Shown: positions 9,001-20,100, counted from the stretch's first letter. The stretch is 64,000 nucleotides of DNA from DATMER01 sp035536935 (GCA_035536935.1 DATLNC010000137.1:22921-86920), one strand, 5' to 3'. Program-made: numbers and translations. The notes: generated by a model from the letters alone, not told the origin.

Positions 9001-11135
9001 CGATCGCTCCCGGCCTGACGATGACGCTGGAGGATCTGGTGCACTCCGGCACTTCGAAGTTCGACCTCTCGTTTCACGTCACCCGCACGGCAGGCCGGCT
9101 GCACATCTGGGCGGAGTACGCGACTGCTCTCTTCGACCGTGCCACGGTCCTGAGGCTGAGTGAGCACTTCGGCCGTCTTCTGGAGGAGGCGCTGGCTCAT
9201 CCGGAGTTGCCGGTCGCGAGGCTGCCGCTCCTCGGCGAGGCCGAGCGCGCTCAGCTCGCCGCCTGGGACGAAGCCGGACGCCGCAAGCATCCCGAGGGGC
9301 TGCTGCACGGCCTGTTCGAGGCTCAGGCAAAGCGCACACCCGAGGCCGTGGCGCTGGTGGTTGGCAAAGACATGCTCTCTTATGCGGAACTGGAGGATCG
9401 CTCGTCTCTTCTCGCTGGCCGGCTCCGCGCCCTGGGGGCAGGGCCTGAGGTCGGAGTGGCGGTCTGCCTGGGGCGCACGACCGAGCTGGTGGTGGCGCTG
9501 TTGGCGGTGTTGCGCTCCGGTTCGTTCTACGTGCCGCTCGACCCGCGCTATCCCGCGGAGAGGCTGAGCTTCCTGCTGGAGGACAGCGGCGCCTGGATCG
9601 TCGTGACGGAGAGTCAGACCGCATTGGAGCGTCTGCCTCTGATGGCGCGGACCGTGCTCCTGGACCGGCCGGAGCCGGTCGCCTCTGTACCCGACCTTCC
9701 TGTGGAGGTGACGCCGCGCAACCTGGCGTACCTGATCTACACTTCGGGCTCTACCGGCAAGCCCAAGGCCGTCGCCATCGAGCACCGCAGCGCCACCGTG
9801 TTCGCGCAGTGGGCGCGCGAGGCCTTCTCGCCCGAGGAGCTCTGCGGCGTGCTCGCCTCGACCTCGGTAACCTTCGATCTTTCGGTGTTCGAGATTTTCG
9901 TGACGCTGGCCTGGGGGGGCACAGTAGTGCTGGTGGAGAACGCTCTGGCAGATTTCCCCGCTGGCACTGAGGTCACGCTGATCAACACCGTGCCCTCGGC
10001 CATGGCCGAGCTGCTGCGCAACGGCAGGCTGCCGGCTTCGGTGAGGACCATCAACCTGGCGGGCGAGTCGCTGCCGCGCTCGTTGGCGGATCGGGCCTAC
10101 GCGCGGGTCGAGACCGATCGGCTGTGCAATCTCTACGGCCCGTCGGAGGACACGACATACTCGACCTGGACGGTGGTGGAGCGCGCCGCGGAGCGTCTGC
10201 CGTCGATCGGCCGGCCCGTGCACGGCACGAGCGGCTACGTGCTGGACCGCAACTTGGATCGCCTGCCAGTGAGAGTCCCCGGCGAGCTGTGCCTGGCGGG
10301 CACGGGTCTGGCCCGCGGCTATCTGGGCCGTCCGGAGCTGACAGCCGAGCGCTTCCTGCCCGATCCGTTCTCGGCCGATCCCGGAGCGCGGATGTATCGT
10401 ACGGGCGACCTGGTGCGGCTGCGACAGGATGGTGAGCTGGACTACCTGGGTCGCCTGGATCATCAGGTCAAGGTGCGGGGCTTCCGTATCGAGCTAGGGG
10501 AGGTGGAGGCCGCTCTCGCCCGGCAACCCGGGGTAGAGTCCGCGGTGGCGCTGGCCCGGGAGGACGTACCCGGCGACAAGCGGCTGGTGGCCTACGTTGT
10601 GGCGCCCGTTGGCAAGGTCTCGGCCACGGATCTTCGCCACGCTCTCCTTCAGGAGCTGCCCGACCCGATGGTGCCGTCGGCCTTCGTCTTCCTGGAGGCC
10701 CTCCCCCTCACTCCGCATGGCAAGGTCGATCGCCGATCCCTGCCGGCGCCTGACGCCGCACATCCTACGACCGGCGCCGAGTTCGTGCCTCCGCGAACCC
10801 CCCTGGAGGAGGAGGTGGCGCGGGTGTGGGCCGAGGTGCTGGGCGTGGAACGCGTCGGCTCGAATCACAACTTTTGGGAGCTGGGCGGTCACTCGTTGCT
10901 GGCCACGCGGGCGCTCGCTCGCTTGGAGGCTTCCTTCGGTGTGACACTGCCGCTCCAATCCCTGTTCGCGTTCCCGACGCTGGCGGAGTTCTCCTCCGTT
11001 CTCGCGGAGAGTGTGCTCGCGGGGGAGGGGGAGGCGGAGATCGATGAGGCCCTGGCGGCGCTGGGGGACATGTCTGAAGAAGAAGTACGAGCCCTGATCG
11101 AGCAGACGGTCCGCGAGCTCGAGGAGTTGGCATGA
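3..11135 (+). CDS. Nonribosomal peptide synthetase, four modules, 5'-truncated (A-PCP-[C-A-PCP]x3)
   Basis: The reading frame is open to the left edge, where it already encodes the A2 motif of an adenylation domain, so the real start lies upstream. Residues here are counted from the GTG at 81. Phosphopantetheine serines in LGGHS are at 459, 1518, 2558 and 3605. Condensation HHxxxDG motifs start at 652, 1710 and 2748. Adenylation TSGSTG motifs are at 1130, 2178 and 3221, plus one in the partial first domain. Hand-read pocket residues are DAWFHGLAV (Leu-like, weak), DAWQCGLVD (Gln), DAWFFGLVV (Leu-like) and DLFNNALTY (Ala). There is no epimerase or thioesterase. The last 35 residues form a short acidic helix that looks like a donor docking segment for the next protein. 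The stop overlaps the next start as ATGA. The NRPS assignment is certain; the substrates are predictions. Confidence 0.97.
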   Translation: MPLAALAALKAGGTYLPIDPAYPSERVLYILRDAGARALLTSSRVLATLPEVLLHGGRMILFDGEADPLESLEEGADEGKVPPPVDFDPDGLAYVIYTSGSTGAPKGTELHHRGLSNLMAWHSRDNGMSPVDRSSLVAGPGFDASVWETWPPLVAGASIHVAPPDVLLSPPAILFWMAERGITVAFLPTPLAEGVLAEPMPEGLALRVLHTGGDRLHRRPSADVRFELVNLYGPTESTAVTTYCHVASVGEKAPHIGLPISNLRVHILDRGFAPVPVGVPGELCAAGVALARGYRRRPDLTAERFIPDPLGGPGERIYRTGDLARRLPNGELEFLGRIDHQVKIRGYRIELGEIEAAIRRHPGVREAVALVRETDKRLVGCLVLNEDGGLRADGAGEALRAFLSSSLPEIMIPSAWVYLEALPLTPNGKVDRRALARIAPAPEAHAASAPPRTPTEAAVAEVWSDLLGVEGIGAFDDFFALGGHSLLAARLAARIQERLGVELPLRVIFQEPTVARLAAWIEAERHHGDVAAGPSLAAGVAAAPLSFAQQRLWLLDRMEPGSAAYNMPILLHLSGSLRPDVLALVLAEVVRRHAALRTTFEVPEGAEDPVQVVHPLVGWNLPLVNLAGLPGWPGCEAEAVRLVTEESSRPFDLQRGPLLRTALLRMGADDHRLVVTMHHIVSDGWSVEVLLRELGAVYRAFIAGRPSPLLDLPVQYPDFSVWQRNWLAGEEQERQLAYWRRRLDGMAVPQVLELPADRPRPTVWSYRGAAYEEEVTRELAGRLEQLGQRYGATPFMTFLAAFFALLHRYTAQEDLLVGAPLAGRGRPEIAGLIGFFVNSLALRVSLAGDPTFPELLARVREAVLGAHAHQDLPFEKLVADLVPSRDLSRNPLFQVMLAFQSSPPEERIAEGLAMKLAAIPSVTAKFDLTFGVRLESERTVFDLEYSTDLFDAATMRRFVQHFVRLLEGIVEVPARRASELPLLTEAEAQQLVEWNDTAAAFPEGLCLHELIEGQVERTPGRPAVTCDGRSLTYRELNDAADRLTRRLRSAGVGPESVVGFLAERSLEMVVGLLAVLKSGGAYLPLDPDHPSERLALMLADSGACLVLVQERLQEKLRSLAAPILPLDGVAEPGLDAERPTPRSEVQPDNLAYVIYTSGSTGLPKGTMVPHRAIVNHMFWMQSQLPLGSSDRVLQKTTFSFDASIWEFWAPLMAGSLLVMALPGEQRDPGALVRRIQEDEVTVLQVVPSLLGALVEFGGFGDCRSLRRVCCGGEALSPDLVADFFRVSQAELLNLYGPTEAAVDVTSWACEWAGRRGKVPIGRPVSNTRVHVMDRGLRAVPVGVPGELLIGGVQVGRGYLTRPELTAARFVPDPISGEAGARLYRTGDLVRRLPDGSVDFLGRIDHQVKLRGLRIELGEIEAALCRHPGVSRAAVLAREERIGAFYVPAGESIPNPADLVAALRRELPEYMIPAWFVALPALPLTSNGKIDRRALTGIAPAAVESVSDIPPRTPVERELARIWSALLGIEGIGAHDDFFALGGHSLLAARLTARVHERLGVDLPLRVIFQEPTVVRLAGWIEAARQGLSAGPSLVAGLAGEVAPLSFAQQRLWFFEQLQPGSPAYNIPIPFRLTGPLRPELLAAALAEVVRRHGTLRTTFEVPEGAAEPVQVVHPAVGWHLPAIDLGALPPELREAEAGRVAAEDSRRPFDIRRFPLMRTTLLRLGASEHRLLATLHHIVSDGWSMEILERELGILYDALSTDRPSLLPELPVQYGDFAVWQRSWLSGHELERQLAYWRSRLAEPPALELPTDHPRPAIWSQLGAMEMAFLPGELADRLDEVGRSYGATSFMTLFAAFLALLQRYTSQEDLVVGTPLAGRGRPEIQDLIGFFVNTLALRVSLDGDPSFETLLARARECVLEAYDHQDVPFEKLVAELAPTPDLSRNPLFQVAFTVQERQEPVRIGDDLVLSTGEWVHHGTAKFDLSLHAQRTAQGLELLAEYGTDLFDGSTVRRLMGHFRRLVEGIAAAGGERARLSELPLLDGAEREQVLTAWNRTAEEIPEEPVHRLVFRWAEVTPDAIAVSWEGGSLTYAGLARRAADLADRLLGKGVGPETVVALRLERSADLVAAALAVLETGGAYLPIDPAHPEERAEWIVRDSGAALLLTAETLEALEQEAVPSPARQRRGGRGRGLLPNSLAYVIYTSGSTGTPKGTELCHRGLSNLIAWHRRAHALGPGDASTLLAGPGFDASVWETWFPLTAGATLHVPPRDVLLSSPRLLEWLAMKELTFAFLPTPLAEAVLLEPLPAGLSLHTLFTGGDRLRLRPAPDLPFALVNLYGPAECTVVALAGRVAPAGERRAELPEIGFPIANTRAYILDRWLQLVPVGVPGEICLAGEGLARCYRNRPELTARAFVPDPFDEGKRLYRTGDLARWLPSGTIEFLGRADHQVKIRGQRIELGEIEVSLGRHPAVRDSVVLVRDRRLVAYVVTHEAVTVEALRAWLARNLPEAMVPTAWVFLDALPLTPNGKVDRRALPSPAVPHDKGTFVNPSTPTQRALARIWGALLGLERVGAQDNFFQLGGHSLSATQMATRVHERFGIDLELRAVFENPVLQALAAHVDSVRGALRGDAESEGMYPLSFGQQRLWFLDRLQPGSAAYNIPALLRFVGPLRPEILAAVLTRVVSRHAALRTTFETSEVGDAVQVVHRPDPWSLPLIDLAGLSADERETEAWRLTKEEAEKPFDLQRGPMLRTSLLRLGPLGEDTEHRLLATMHHIVADGWSLDLFLREIGILYGACAEGRPSPLPELPMQYPDFAVWQRSWLTGDELERQLGYWRVRLAQPPVFELPMDRPRPAIWSFPGDVVRMELPETLAGRLERFGQSRQATPFMTLFAGFLVLLYRYTGKADLLVGTPVAGRSRVDIEALIGFFVNMLPLRVSLEGEPTFLEVLDRVRESALAAYAYQDIPFEKLVAEVAPERDLSRNPLFQVLFAFLDGGERTPIAPGLTMTLEDLVHSGTSKFDLSFHVTRTAGRLHIWAEYATALFDRATVLRLSEHFGRLLEEALAHPELPVARLPLLGEAERAQLAAWDEAGRRKHPEGLLHGLFEAQAKRTPEAVALVVGKDMLSYAELEDRSSLLAGRLRALGAGPEVGVAVCLGRTTELVVALLAVLRSGSFYVPLDPRYPAERLSFLLEDSGAWIVVTESQTALERLPLMARTVLLDRPEPVASVPDLPVEVTPRNLAYLIYTSGSTGKPKAVAIEHRSATVFAQWAREAFSPEELCGVLASTSVTFDLSVFEIFVTLAWGGTVVLVENALADFPAGTEVTLINTVPSAMAELLRNGRLPASVRTINLAGESLPRSLADRAYARVETDRLCNLYGPSEDTTYSTWTVVERAAERLPSIGRPVHGTSGYVLDRNLDRLPVRVPGELCLAGTGLARGYLGRPELTAERFLPDPFSADPGARMYRTGDLVRLRQDGELDYLGRLDHQVKVRGFRIELGEVEAALARQPGVESAVALAREDVPGDKRLVAYVVAPVGKVSATDLRHALLQELPDPMVPSAFVFLEALPLTPHGKVDRRSLPAPDAAHPTTGAEFVPPRTPLEEEVARVWAEVLGVERVGSNHNFWELGGHSLLATRALARLEASFGVTLPLQSLFAFPTLAEFSSVLAESVLAGEGEAEIDEALAALGDMSEEEVRALIEQTVRELEELA
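6537..6566. repeat. In-frame palindrome inside the third adenylation domain
   Basis: Eleven-base arms at 6537-6547 (CCCTCTCCTGC) and 6556-6566 (GCAGGGGAGGG) pair with one wobble around an 8-base loop. The segment encodes an Arg/Gly-rich stretch between the A2 and A3 motifs. It makes this linker about six residues longer than in the closest paralogous domain, around residue 6230 of the second synthetase. It resembles a short REP-type palindrome captured in frame. The element family is not identified. Confidence 0.5.
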
Positions 11136-14100
11136 GCGACGGTGTTTCCAAGCGGATGGGCAATCTCTCTCCGGAGAAGCAGGCCCTGCTCGTCCTGCAG
11201 ATGAAGAAGAAGAAGGCCGCCGAAGCCGCGGCTGCGCGCGCAGCCGCCGCGGCGATGCCCCGCCGCCTCGATGCGTCCGGTCCGGCGCCGCTCTCGTTCG
11301 CCCAGCAGCGCCTCTGGCTGCTGGATCGTCTGGAGCCGGGCACCACGGCCTACAACATGCCGGCTCAGATGCGCCTACGCGGCCCATTGGATACCGCGGC
11401 CCTGGAGCTCGCCATCGGCGGAATCCTCCGCCGCCATGAGGCCCTACGCACCACCTTTTCCGAGCGGGATTCCCAGCCGGTGCAGGTGATCGCTCCCGCG
11501 GAGAGCTTCGAACTGTCCATCGCGGACCTCACCGGCCTGCCGGAGGAGGTACTCCGGGCCGAGGAGCGGCGCCTCCTCGCCGCCAGCGGACGGCCCTTCG
11601 ACCTGGAGCGGGGACCGCTGTTCCGGGCGGCGCTGGTGCGCCTCGCCGCGGGGGAGCACCTGCTTCTGCTCGACATGCACCACATCGTGTCGGACGGGTG
11701 GTCCTTCGGCGTCTTCTTTCGTGAGCTGGCAGCGCTCTACGAGTCCTTCCACGAAGGCCAGGCTCCGTCGCTGCCGGAGCTCCCTGTCCAATACTCCGAC
11801 TTCGCCGTCTGGCAGCGGGAGTGGCTGCAGGGAGCCGTGTTGGAAGAGCAACTGGCTTATTGGCGCGAGCGGCTGGCCGAGGCTCCCCCGGAGCTGGAGC
11901 TGCCGCTCGACCGCGTGCGGCCGGCGGTTCAGGCCCATCGCGGACGCAGCGCTCATGCCGATCTGCCACCCGCGCTCACAGCACGTCTGCGGGAGCTGAC
12001 GCTGCACGAGGGCGGCTCGCCGTTCATGATCTTCCTGGCGGCGTTCCAGCTCCTGCTTTCCCGCCTTTCAGGCCAGGATGACGTAGTCGTGGGCTCGCCC
12101 AGCGCCGGCCGCTCCCGGGGCGAGATCGAAGGGCTGATCGGCATGTTCCTCAACACGCTGGTGCTGCGCACCAGCTTGTCGGGCGACCCGACCTTTCGCG
12201 AGCTGCTGGGCCGGGTCAAGGAGGTGGTGCTCGGCGCCTACCGGTACCAGGCGATCCCGTTCGAGCGCCTGCTGGAGGAACTGCAGCCCGAGCGGCAGCT
12301 CAGCCGCACGCCCATCTTCCAGGTCCTATTCAACTTCGTCTCGATCTCGAACCTCCGAATGAGCCTGTCCGGCATCGAGGTCGACCTGATCGAGTCCGGA
12401 GAGGCCGAGTCGAAGTTCGACTTCACCCTCTACGTCAACGAGCTGCCGGACTCGCTCCGCTTTGACCTGGTGTACAACGCTGACCTCTTCGAGCCGGAGC
12501 GCATGGCTGAGATGCTACGCCAGCTCGAGCACTTGCTGACGCAGGCGGCCGCTGATCCGGACCGGCGGATCGGCGAGATGTCGCTGGTGACTCCCGCGGC
12601 CGCCGCCTTGCTGCCGGACCCTGCGCAGCCGCTCGCAGGCGAGTGGCACGGCGCGATCCACCAGGCGCTCTCCCGCACTGCCGCCGGGCATCCGGACCGC
12701 ATCGCCGTGCAGGACGCGCAGGAGACGGTCTGGACCTATGCAGAGTTGGAGGCCCGCGCGAACCGCCTCGCTCAGTACTTGATCTCGCGAGGGGTGAAGA
12801 AGGGGGATGCCGTGGCCGTCTGGGCGCACCGGAGCGCGCCTCTCGTCCAGGCACTGATGGGCACGCTCAAGGCCGGCGCGGCTTTCATGATCCTCGACCC
12901 GGCCTACCCGGTCACGCGCCTGCTCGATTATCTGCGCATCGGCCGTCCCGCGGCCTGGATCGCATTGCCGGGCGCGCCTCCGCCGCCCGCGGAGGTGGAG
13001 GAGGCCGTATCCGCGCTCTGCCGAGTGGAGCTGGGCGCGCTGTCTAGCCAACCGGAGACAGACCCGGACATTCCCATCGGTCCAGATGATCCCGCCTGCC
13101 TCACCTTCACTTCGGGCTCCACCGGCATGCCCAAGGGGGTGGTCGGACGGCACGGTCCTCTGACCCACTTCTACCCCTGGATGGCGGAGCGCTTCGCCTT
13201 GAGCTCGGAGGATCGGTTCGGCATGCTCTCGGCGCTGTCGCACGACCCGCTGCAGCGCGACGTGTTCACACCTGTCTGGCTCGGCGGCCACATGGTGCTG
13301 CCCGATCCTGACTGGATAGGCGCGCCGGGCTATCTCGCGGGATGGCTGCGGAGTGAGCGGGTGACCGTCCTCCACCTCACTCCGGCCATGATGGAGATGG
13401 TGCTCGAGTCGACCAGCAACGGGTCCGAGCCGATCTCCGGGCTTCCGGACCTGCGTTGGGCATTCGTCGTGGGAGACCTGCTCAAGAAGGGCGATGTCGA
13501 GCGCCTGCAGGAGCTCGCTCCGTCAGCCATTTGCGTGAACCTCTACGGCTCGACCGAGACGCAGCGGTCGGTGTCTTACTTCGAGGTTCTCCGTCATCCG
13601 GGGCTCGATCGTCTCGGTAAGGAGGTCCTGCCGCTCGGCCGCGGCATGGAGGGCTGCCAGCTCCTGGTGCTGAACCGGGGGGGCGGCCTAGCGGGCGTGG
13701 GGGAGTCGGGCGAGATCCATCTCCGTAGCCGTCATCTCGCGCACGGCTACCTCGGTGACGAGGCGCTCACGGCGGAGCGCTTCCGGCCCAACCCGCTGCT
13801 GGCGAGCCCCGAGGCGGGGGACCGGGTCTACCGGACTGGCGACCTCGGCCGCTACCTGCCCGACGGGGGAGTGGAATTCGCCGGCCGGGCCGACTTTCAG
13901 GTCAAGCTGCGCGGCTTCCGCATCGAGTTGGGCGAGGTGGAGGCGGCGCTGGCGCGCTACCCGGGTGTGCGCGAGTGCGTGGTGATCGCTCGCGAGGACC
14001 GGCCCGGCGACCGCCGGCTGGTGGGCTATCTGGTGGGTTCCTTCGCGCCCGAGCAGCACGAGCTGCGCGCCTTCCTCGGCTCGCGTCTGCCGGACTACAT

Positions 14101-17100
14101 GGTGCCCTCGGCGTTCGTGGTGCTGCCCGCTCTGCCGCTGACCCGCACGGGCAAGGTGGACCGCCGCGCCCTGCCGCCGCCGGCCGAAGAGCAGCATGAA
14201 GCCGATCGGACCGTCGAGAAGAGCCCGGTGGAGGAGCTGCTGGCCGGGATCTGGGCCGACCTGCTCGGCTTGACCGATGTCGCGCCCCACCAGAGCTTCT
14301 TCGAGCTCGGGGGGCACTCCCTTCTGGCTACACGGATGATCTCGCGCGTGCGTGCCGTGCTCGGAGTGGAGATGCCCCTGCGCTCGGTTTTTGAGGCGCC
14401 CACGCTGGCCGCGTTCGCCATGCTGGCCGAGCGCGCGCGGCAGGGGGCCAAGGGCGCGCTGGTGCCATCGCTGATACGGGTGCCGCGCAGCGGTCCCCTG
14501 CCGACCTCGTTCGCCCAGCAGCGGCTCTGGTTCCTGGACCAGCTCGAGCCGGGCAGCTTCGCCTACAACCTCGCAGGAGCCGTGCGCCTGGAGGGCTCTC
14601 TGGACGTTGCGGCCTTGTCCGCCGCTCTGAGCGACATTGTTCAACGGCACGAGTCGCTGCGTACCGTCTTCAAGGAAGAGGATGGAGAACCGCGGCAGGT
14701 GATCCTGAACCTCGCTCCCCTGGCGCTGGCGGTTCTGGATGTCTCGGCCCTTCCGGCTCAGGAGGAGGAAGTGCGCCTCATTGCCGCGGCCGAGGCCCGC
14801 CGGCCCTACGATCTGTCCCGCGGACCGCTCGCGCGCTTCGCGCTGCTGCGGCTGGGCGAACGCGAGCACGTTCTGCTCGTGGGCATGCACCACATCGTGT
14901 CCGATGGCTGGTCCATGGGCATTTTCGTGCGCGAGCTGGGTGCGCTCTACCGAGGTGACACGGCAGTCCTGCCAAAGCTTCCTATCCAATATGCGGACTA
15001 CGCCTCGTGGCAGCGGCAATGGCTGAGCGGCGAGGTGATGGAGGACCGGCTCGCCTGGTGGAAGGGGCAGCTGGCCGGGGCGCCGCAGGTGGTGGATCTC
15101 CCACTGGACCGGCAGCGTCCGGCCGTTCAGAGCTACCGTGGCGGCCGGGCGTATCTGACGATCAGTGGAGAGGTCGAAGCCACGGCCCGGCGCCTCGGTG
15201 TGACCCCGTTCATGGCTCTGCTCTCCGGGTTCGCCACTCTGCTGGCCCGCTACGGCAGTCAAAGCGATGTGGTCGTGGGCACGCCGATCGCGAACCGCGG
15301 CCGTGCCGAGCTGGAAGACCTGATCGGGTTCTTTGCCAACACGCTTGCGCTGCGCATGGATCTGTCCGGAGATCCCGGTTTCGATGAGCTTGCCCGCCGG
15401 GTCCGGGAGGTCTCTCTCGGCGCCTACGCTCGTCAGGACATCCCCTTCGAGCGCCTGGTGAGCGAGTTGCAGCCGGAGCGTGACCTGAGCCATTCGCCGG
15501 TGTTCCAGGTGATGCTGGCCCTGCAGAACCTGCCGGAGTCTCAACTGGACCTCGCCGGGCTGACGCTCTCGCCCATGGAGCTGGACTTCGGCCGGACCCA
15601 GTACGACCTGTCGCTGTTTCTCTTTCCGCATGATGGCGGTCTGCTGGCGCGGCTGGAGTACGCGCGCGACCTGTTCGATGCAGGCACCGCGGAGCGGCTT
15701 CTCGCTCATTTGCGCAACCTCCTGGCCGGGATCCCGGAGGCTGCGGAGCGGCGGCTTTCGGATCTGCCGTTGCTCGCGCCGGAAGAGCGCCAGGAGCTGC
15801 TGGCAGCCGGGAACCTCACGGCGGCCGAGGTGCCGGAGCTTCTGCTCCATCAGTTCTTCGAGGCCATGGCTGCGGAGAGGCCTGATGAGGTGGCGGTCTC
15901 CTTCGAAGGAGAGGTCCTCACCTACGCCGGGCTGAACGCTTCGGCAAACCGCCTGGCTCACCATCTGCGGCGGCTCGGCATCGGGCCGGAGAGCCTGGTG
16001 GCGGTCTGTCTGGAGCGCTCTCCCGACCTGCTGATCGCCCTGCTGGGTGTGCTCAAGTCCGGCGGCGCCTATGTCCCGCTTGATCCGACCTACCCGGCGG
16101 AGCGGGTGTCCTGGGTGCTCGAAGACAGCCGGGCTTCGGTGCTGCTGACCCAGAGCAGCTTGGTGGAGGTGCTCCCGAACCATGGCCGCACGATCGTCCT
16201 CGAAGACGTCGATCTCTCCGGCCAAAGTCGATCGGATATGGCGCCGATGGCCGGTCCCGAGAACCTGGCCTACGTCCTCTACACCTCCGGTTCCACCGGC
16301 CGTCCCAAGGGAGTGGCGGTACGTCAGCGCGGCGCGGTCAACTTCCTGGCCTCCATGGCACAGCGGCCGGGGCTCGGTGCTGACGACGTGCTGCTCGCCG
16401 TCACCACCATCGCTTTCGACATTTCGGTTCTGGAGCTGTTCCTGCCGCTGTCCCGGGGCGCCCGCATCGAGCTGGCGGGAAGGGAGACCCTGGTCGACGG
16501 CCGGCGCCTGATGGAGCGCATGGCGGAGTCGGGTGCCACGGTGATGCAAGCCACTCCGGCAACCTGGCGTCTTCTTCTGGAGGCGGGCTGGGAGGGGAGT
16601 TCGAGGCTGAAGGTGCTGTGCGGGGGGGAGGCTCTGCCGCCGGATCTCGCGCGCGAGCTGCTGGCTCGGACGGGGGAGGTGTGGAACGTCTATGGCCCGA
16701 CGGAGACCACGGTCTGGTCTGCAGTCCACCAGGTCACCGCGCTCGATGCAATCGGATCGCGCCCGGTGCCCCTGGGTGGGGCGGTGGCCAACACGGAGAT
16801 CTACCTGCTCGGCCGCTTCGAGCGGACGCTGGAACCGGTGCCTCCCGGAGCCCCCGGCGAGCTGTACATCGGCGGCGAGGGGCTGGCCCGCGGCTATCTT
16901 GGCCGGCCTGACCTCTCGGCCGAGCGCTTCGTGCCCGACCCCTTCTCCGGCCGTCCCGGCGCGCGCCTCTATCGCACGGGTGACCTGGTACGCCGACGTC
17001 AGGACGGTGCCCTGGAGTTTCTTGGCCGGGCCGACAATCAGGTCAAGATCCGCGGCTTCCGGATCGAGCTCGGCGAGATCGAGTCAGTGCTGGGTTCCCA

Positions 17101-20100
17101 TCTCGCGGTGCGCGAGTGTGCGGTGGTGGTGCGGGAGGATGTGGAGGGTGCGAAACGCCTGGTGGCTTACCTGGCGCTCGAAGGCGGTGACGTCGAGACT
17201 CTGCGCAATGAGCTGCGCGAGAAGCTGCCCGAGTACATGGTGCCGACGGCTTTCGTCGTGCTCCCGTCCCTGCCGCTGACTCCAAACGGCAAGGTGGACC
17301 GCCGCGCCCTGCCGTCTCCCATCGAGGAGCGCCGCGAGGTGGAGCTGTCGGGGGAGAGAAGCCCTGTGGAGGAGCTGTTGGCCGGCATCTGGGCCAGGGT
17401 CCTGGGTGTGCCCGACGTCGCTCCTCATGAGAGCTTCTTCGAGCTCGGAGGGCACTCCCTTCTTGCTACACGGATGATCTCGCGGGTCCGCACGGTGCTC
17501 GGCGTGGAGCTGCCGATGCGGGCGGTGTTCGAGGAACCCACGCTGGCCGGCTTCGCGGCCCTGGCCGAGCGGGCGCGCCGGGGGGATTCTGAAGACCAGT
17601 TGGTGCTTCCTCTGGTCCGGGTGCCGCGCAGTGGGCCTCTGCCCACCTCGTTCTCCCAGCATCGGCTCTGGTTCCTGGATCAGCTCGAGCCGGGAAGCTT
17701 CGCATACAACCTGGCTGAAGCGGTGCGCCTGGAAGGCTCGTTAAACGTTGCGGCTCTAGCCGGGGCGCTCTCCGAGATCGTCGTGCGGCATGAATCGCTG
17801 CGCACGCGCTTCATCGAGCAGGACGGAGAGGCGCTGCAGGTGATTGAGGATCCCGCACCGCTCTCGCTGCCGGTCGTCGACCTTTCCAGCCTGGCAGCCG
17901 AGACGCTGGAAGAGGAGATGCGTCATGTGGCTGGCGCCGAGGCCCGCCGGCCCTACGACCTGTCCCGCGGACCGCTCGTGCGCTTCTCGCTGTTGCGGCT
18001 GGGGCAGGGACAGCATGTCCTTTTCTTCGGAATGCACCACATCGTCTCCGACGGCTGGTCCATGGGTATCTTCGTGCGCGAACTGGGCGCGCTCTACCGG
18101 GCTCTGACCACGGGTGAGCCCGCGGCCTTGCCGGAGCTGCCTGTCCAGTACGCTGACTTCGCCGCCTGGCAGCGGCAGTGGCTGAGCGGGGAGGTGATGG
18201 AGGATCGACTCGCCTGGTGGAAATGGCAGCTCTCCGGTGTACCGCAGGTGTTGGAGCTTCCCCTGGACCGGCCCCGTCCGGCCGTTCAGAGCTATCTCGG
18301 TGGCGGCCGTGCTCACCTGACGATCAGTCGCGAGCTGGAGGCCCGCCTGGAGACTGTGACCCGGCGCCTCGGAGTAACGCCGTTCATGGGTCTGCTTGCC
18401 GGATTCGCCACCTTGCTGTCCCGCTACGGCAGCCAGACCGATGTGGTCGTGGGCACTCCAATCGCCAACCGGGGACGTGCCGAGCTCGAGGACGTGATCG
18501 GCTTCTTCGCCAACACGGTGCCGTTGCGGGTGGATCTCTCCGGGGATCCGGGATTTGACGAGTTGGCCCGGCGCGTGCGGGCGATGGCCCTCGGAAGCTA
18601 CGCGCACCAGGACATCCCCTTCGAGCGGCTGGTTAGCGACCTGCAGCCGGAACGGGATCTGAGCCGCGCGCCCGTGTTTCAGGTCATGCTCGCTCTGCAG
18701 AACCTCCCGGACGTCCGTCTGGACCTGGCGGACCTTACGCTTTCGCATTTGGAAATCGACTTTGGCCGGACGCAGTTCGACCTCTCTCTGTTCCTGTTTC
18801 CCGAGCCGGAGCAGGGCGGCCTTCTGGGCTGGCTAGAGTACCCGCGCGACCTGTTCGACGCCGGAACCGCGGAGCGCCTGCTCGCCCATCTGCACAACCT
18901 CCTGGTTGGAATCGTGGACGCTCCGGAGCAGCGGCTCTCGGAGCTGTCCTTGCTCGCTCCCGAGGAGCACCGGGCGTTGCTGGCGGTCGGCAACCACACG
19001 GCAGCCGAGGTGCCCGGATGTCTGCTGCATCAGCTCTTCGAGGCCATGGCCGCGGAGCGGCCGGATGCAGTGGCCGTGGTGCACGAGGGAGAAATTCTCA
19101 CCTACGCGGAGCTGAACGCCTCGGCCAACCGTGTTGCCCACCTGCTTCGGCGGCTCGGAGTAGCACCGGAGAGCTTGGTGGCGGTCTGTCTCGAGCGCTC
19201 GCCAGAGATGCTTTCGGCCCTGCTGGGTGTGCTCAAAGCTGGAGGGGCCTACATCCCACTGGATCCCACGTATCCGGCAGAACGGATAGCCTGGGTGCTC
19301 GAAGACAGCCGCGCCTCGGTGCTGCTCACCCAGGGCAGCCTCGTGGACATGCTCCCGAGCCATGGCAGCCGGAGGATTGTCCTCGATCAGACCGATCTCT
19401 CCGCAGAGAGCGAGGCCGATCCGACACCTCTCGCCGGCCCCGAAAGCCTGGCCTACGTCATCTACACCTCCGGTTCTACCGGCCGGCCCAAGGGGGCTGC
19501 TGTGCGCCAGCGGGGTGCGGTCAACTTCCTGGCGTCCATGGCAAGCCGTCCCGGTGTTGGACCCGATGACGTGGTGCTCGCGGTTACCACCATCGCCTTC
19601 GATATTTCGGTGCTGGAGCTGTTCCTGCCGCTGTCTCGGGGCGCCCGCATCGAGCTGGTGGGGAGGGAGACCGCATGTGACGGCTTCCGGCTCAAGGAAA
19701 AGCTCGCCGAAGTCACTTTGGCGCAGGCCACTCCGGCGACCTGGCGTCTTCTTCTGGAGGCGGGCTGGGAGAGGAGCCCCGGCCTCAAGGCGCTTTGCGG
19801 AGGGGAGGCCCTGCCGCCGGATCTCGCGCGCGAGCTGCTGGCCAGGACGGGTGAGCTGTGGAACGTCTATGGCCCAACGGAGACTACGGTCTGGTCTGCT
19901 GTCCACCCGGTCGCCGCGCTCGATGCCATTGGTTCGCGGCCGCTGCCTCTGGGCGAGTCCATCGCCAATACGGAGCTCTATCTGCTCAGCCGCTTCGAAC
20001 AGGCGCTACAGCCGGTGCCCCTTGGAGCTCCCGGCGAGCTGTACATCGGTGGGGAGGGGCTCGCTCGTGGCTATCTGGGGCGGCCCGAGCTCACGGCCGA

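Noticed and set aside
13688..16729. Long open reading frames on the minus strand opposite the NRPS genes (also 20123-22627, 28202-30889, 41101-43614, 52551-55676)
   Set aside because: They lie in register with high-GC sense codons, give Arg/His/Gln-rich translations without domains, lack ribosome sites and follow the repeated structure of the modules.
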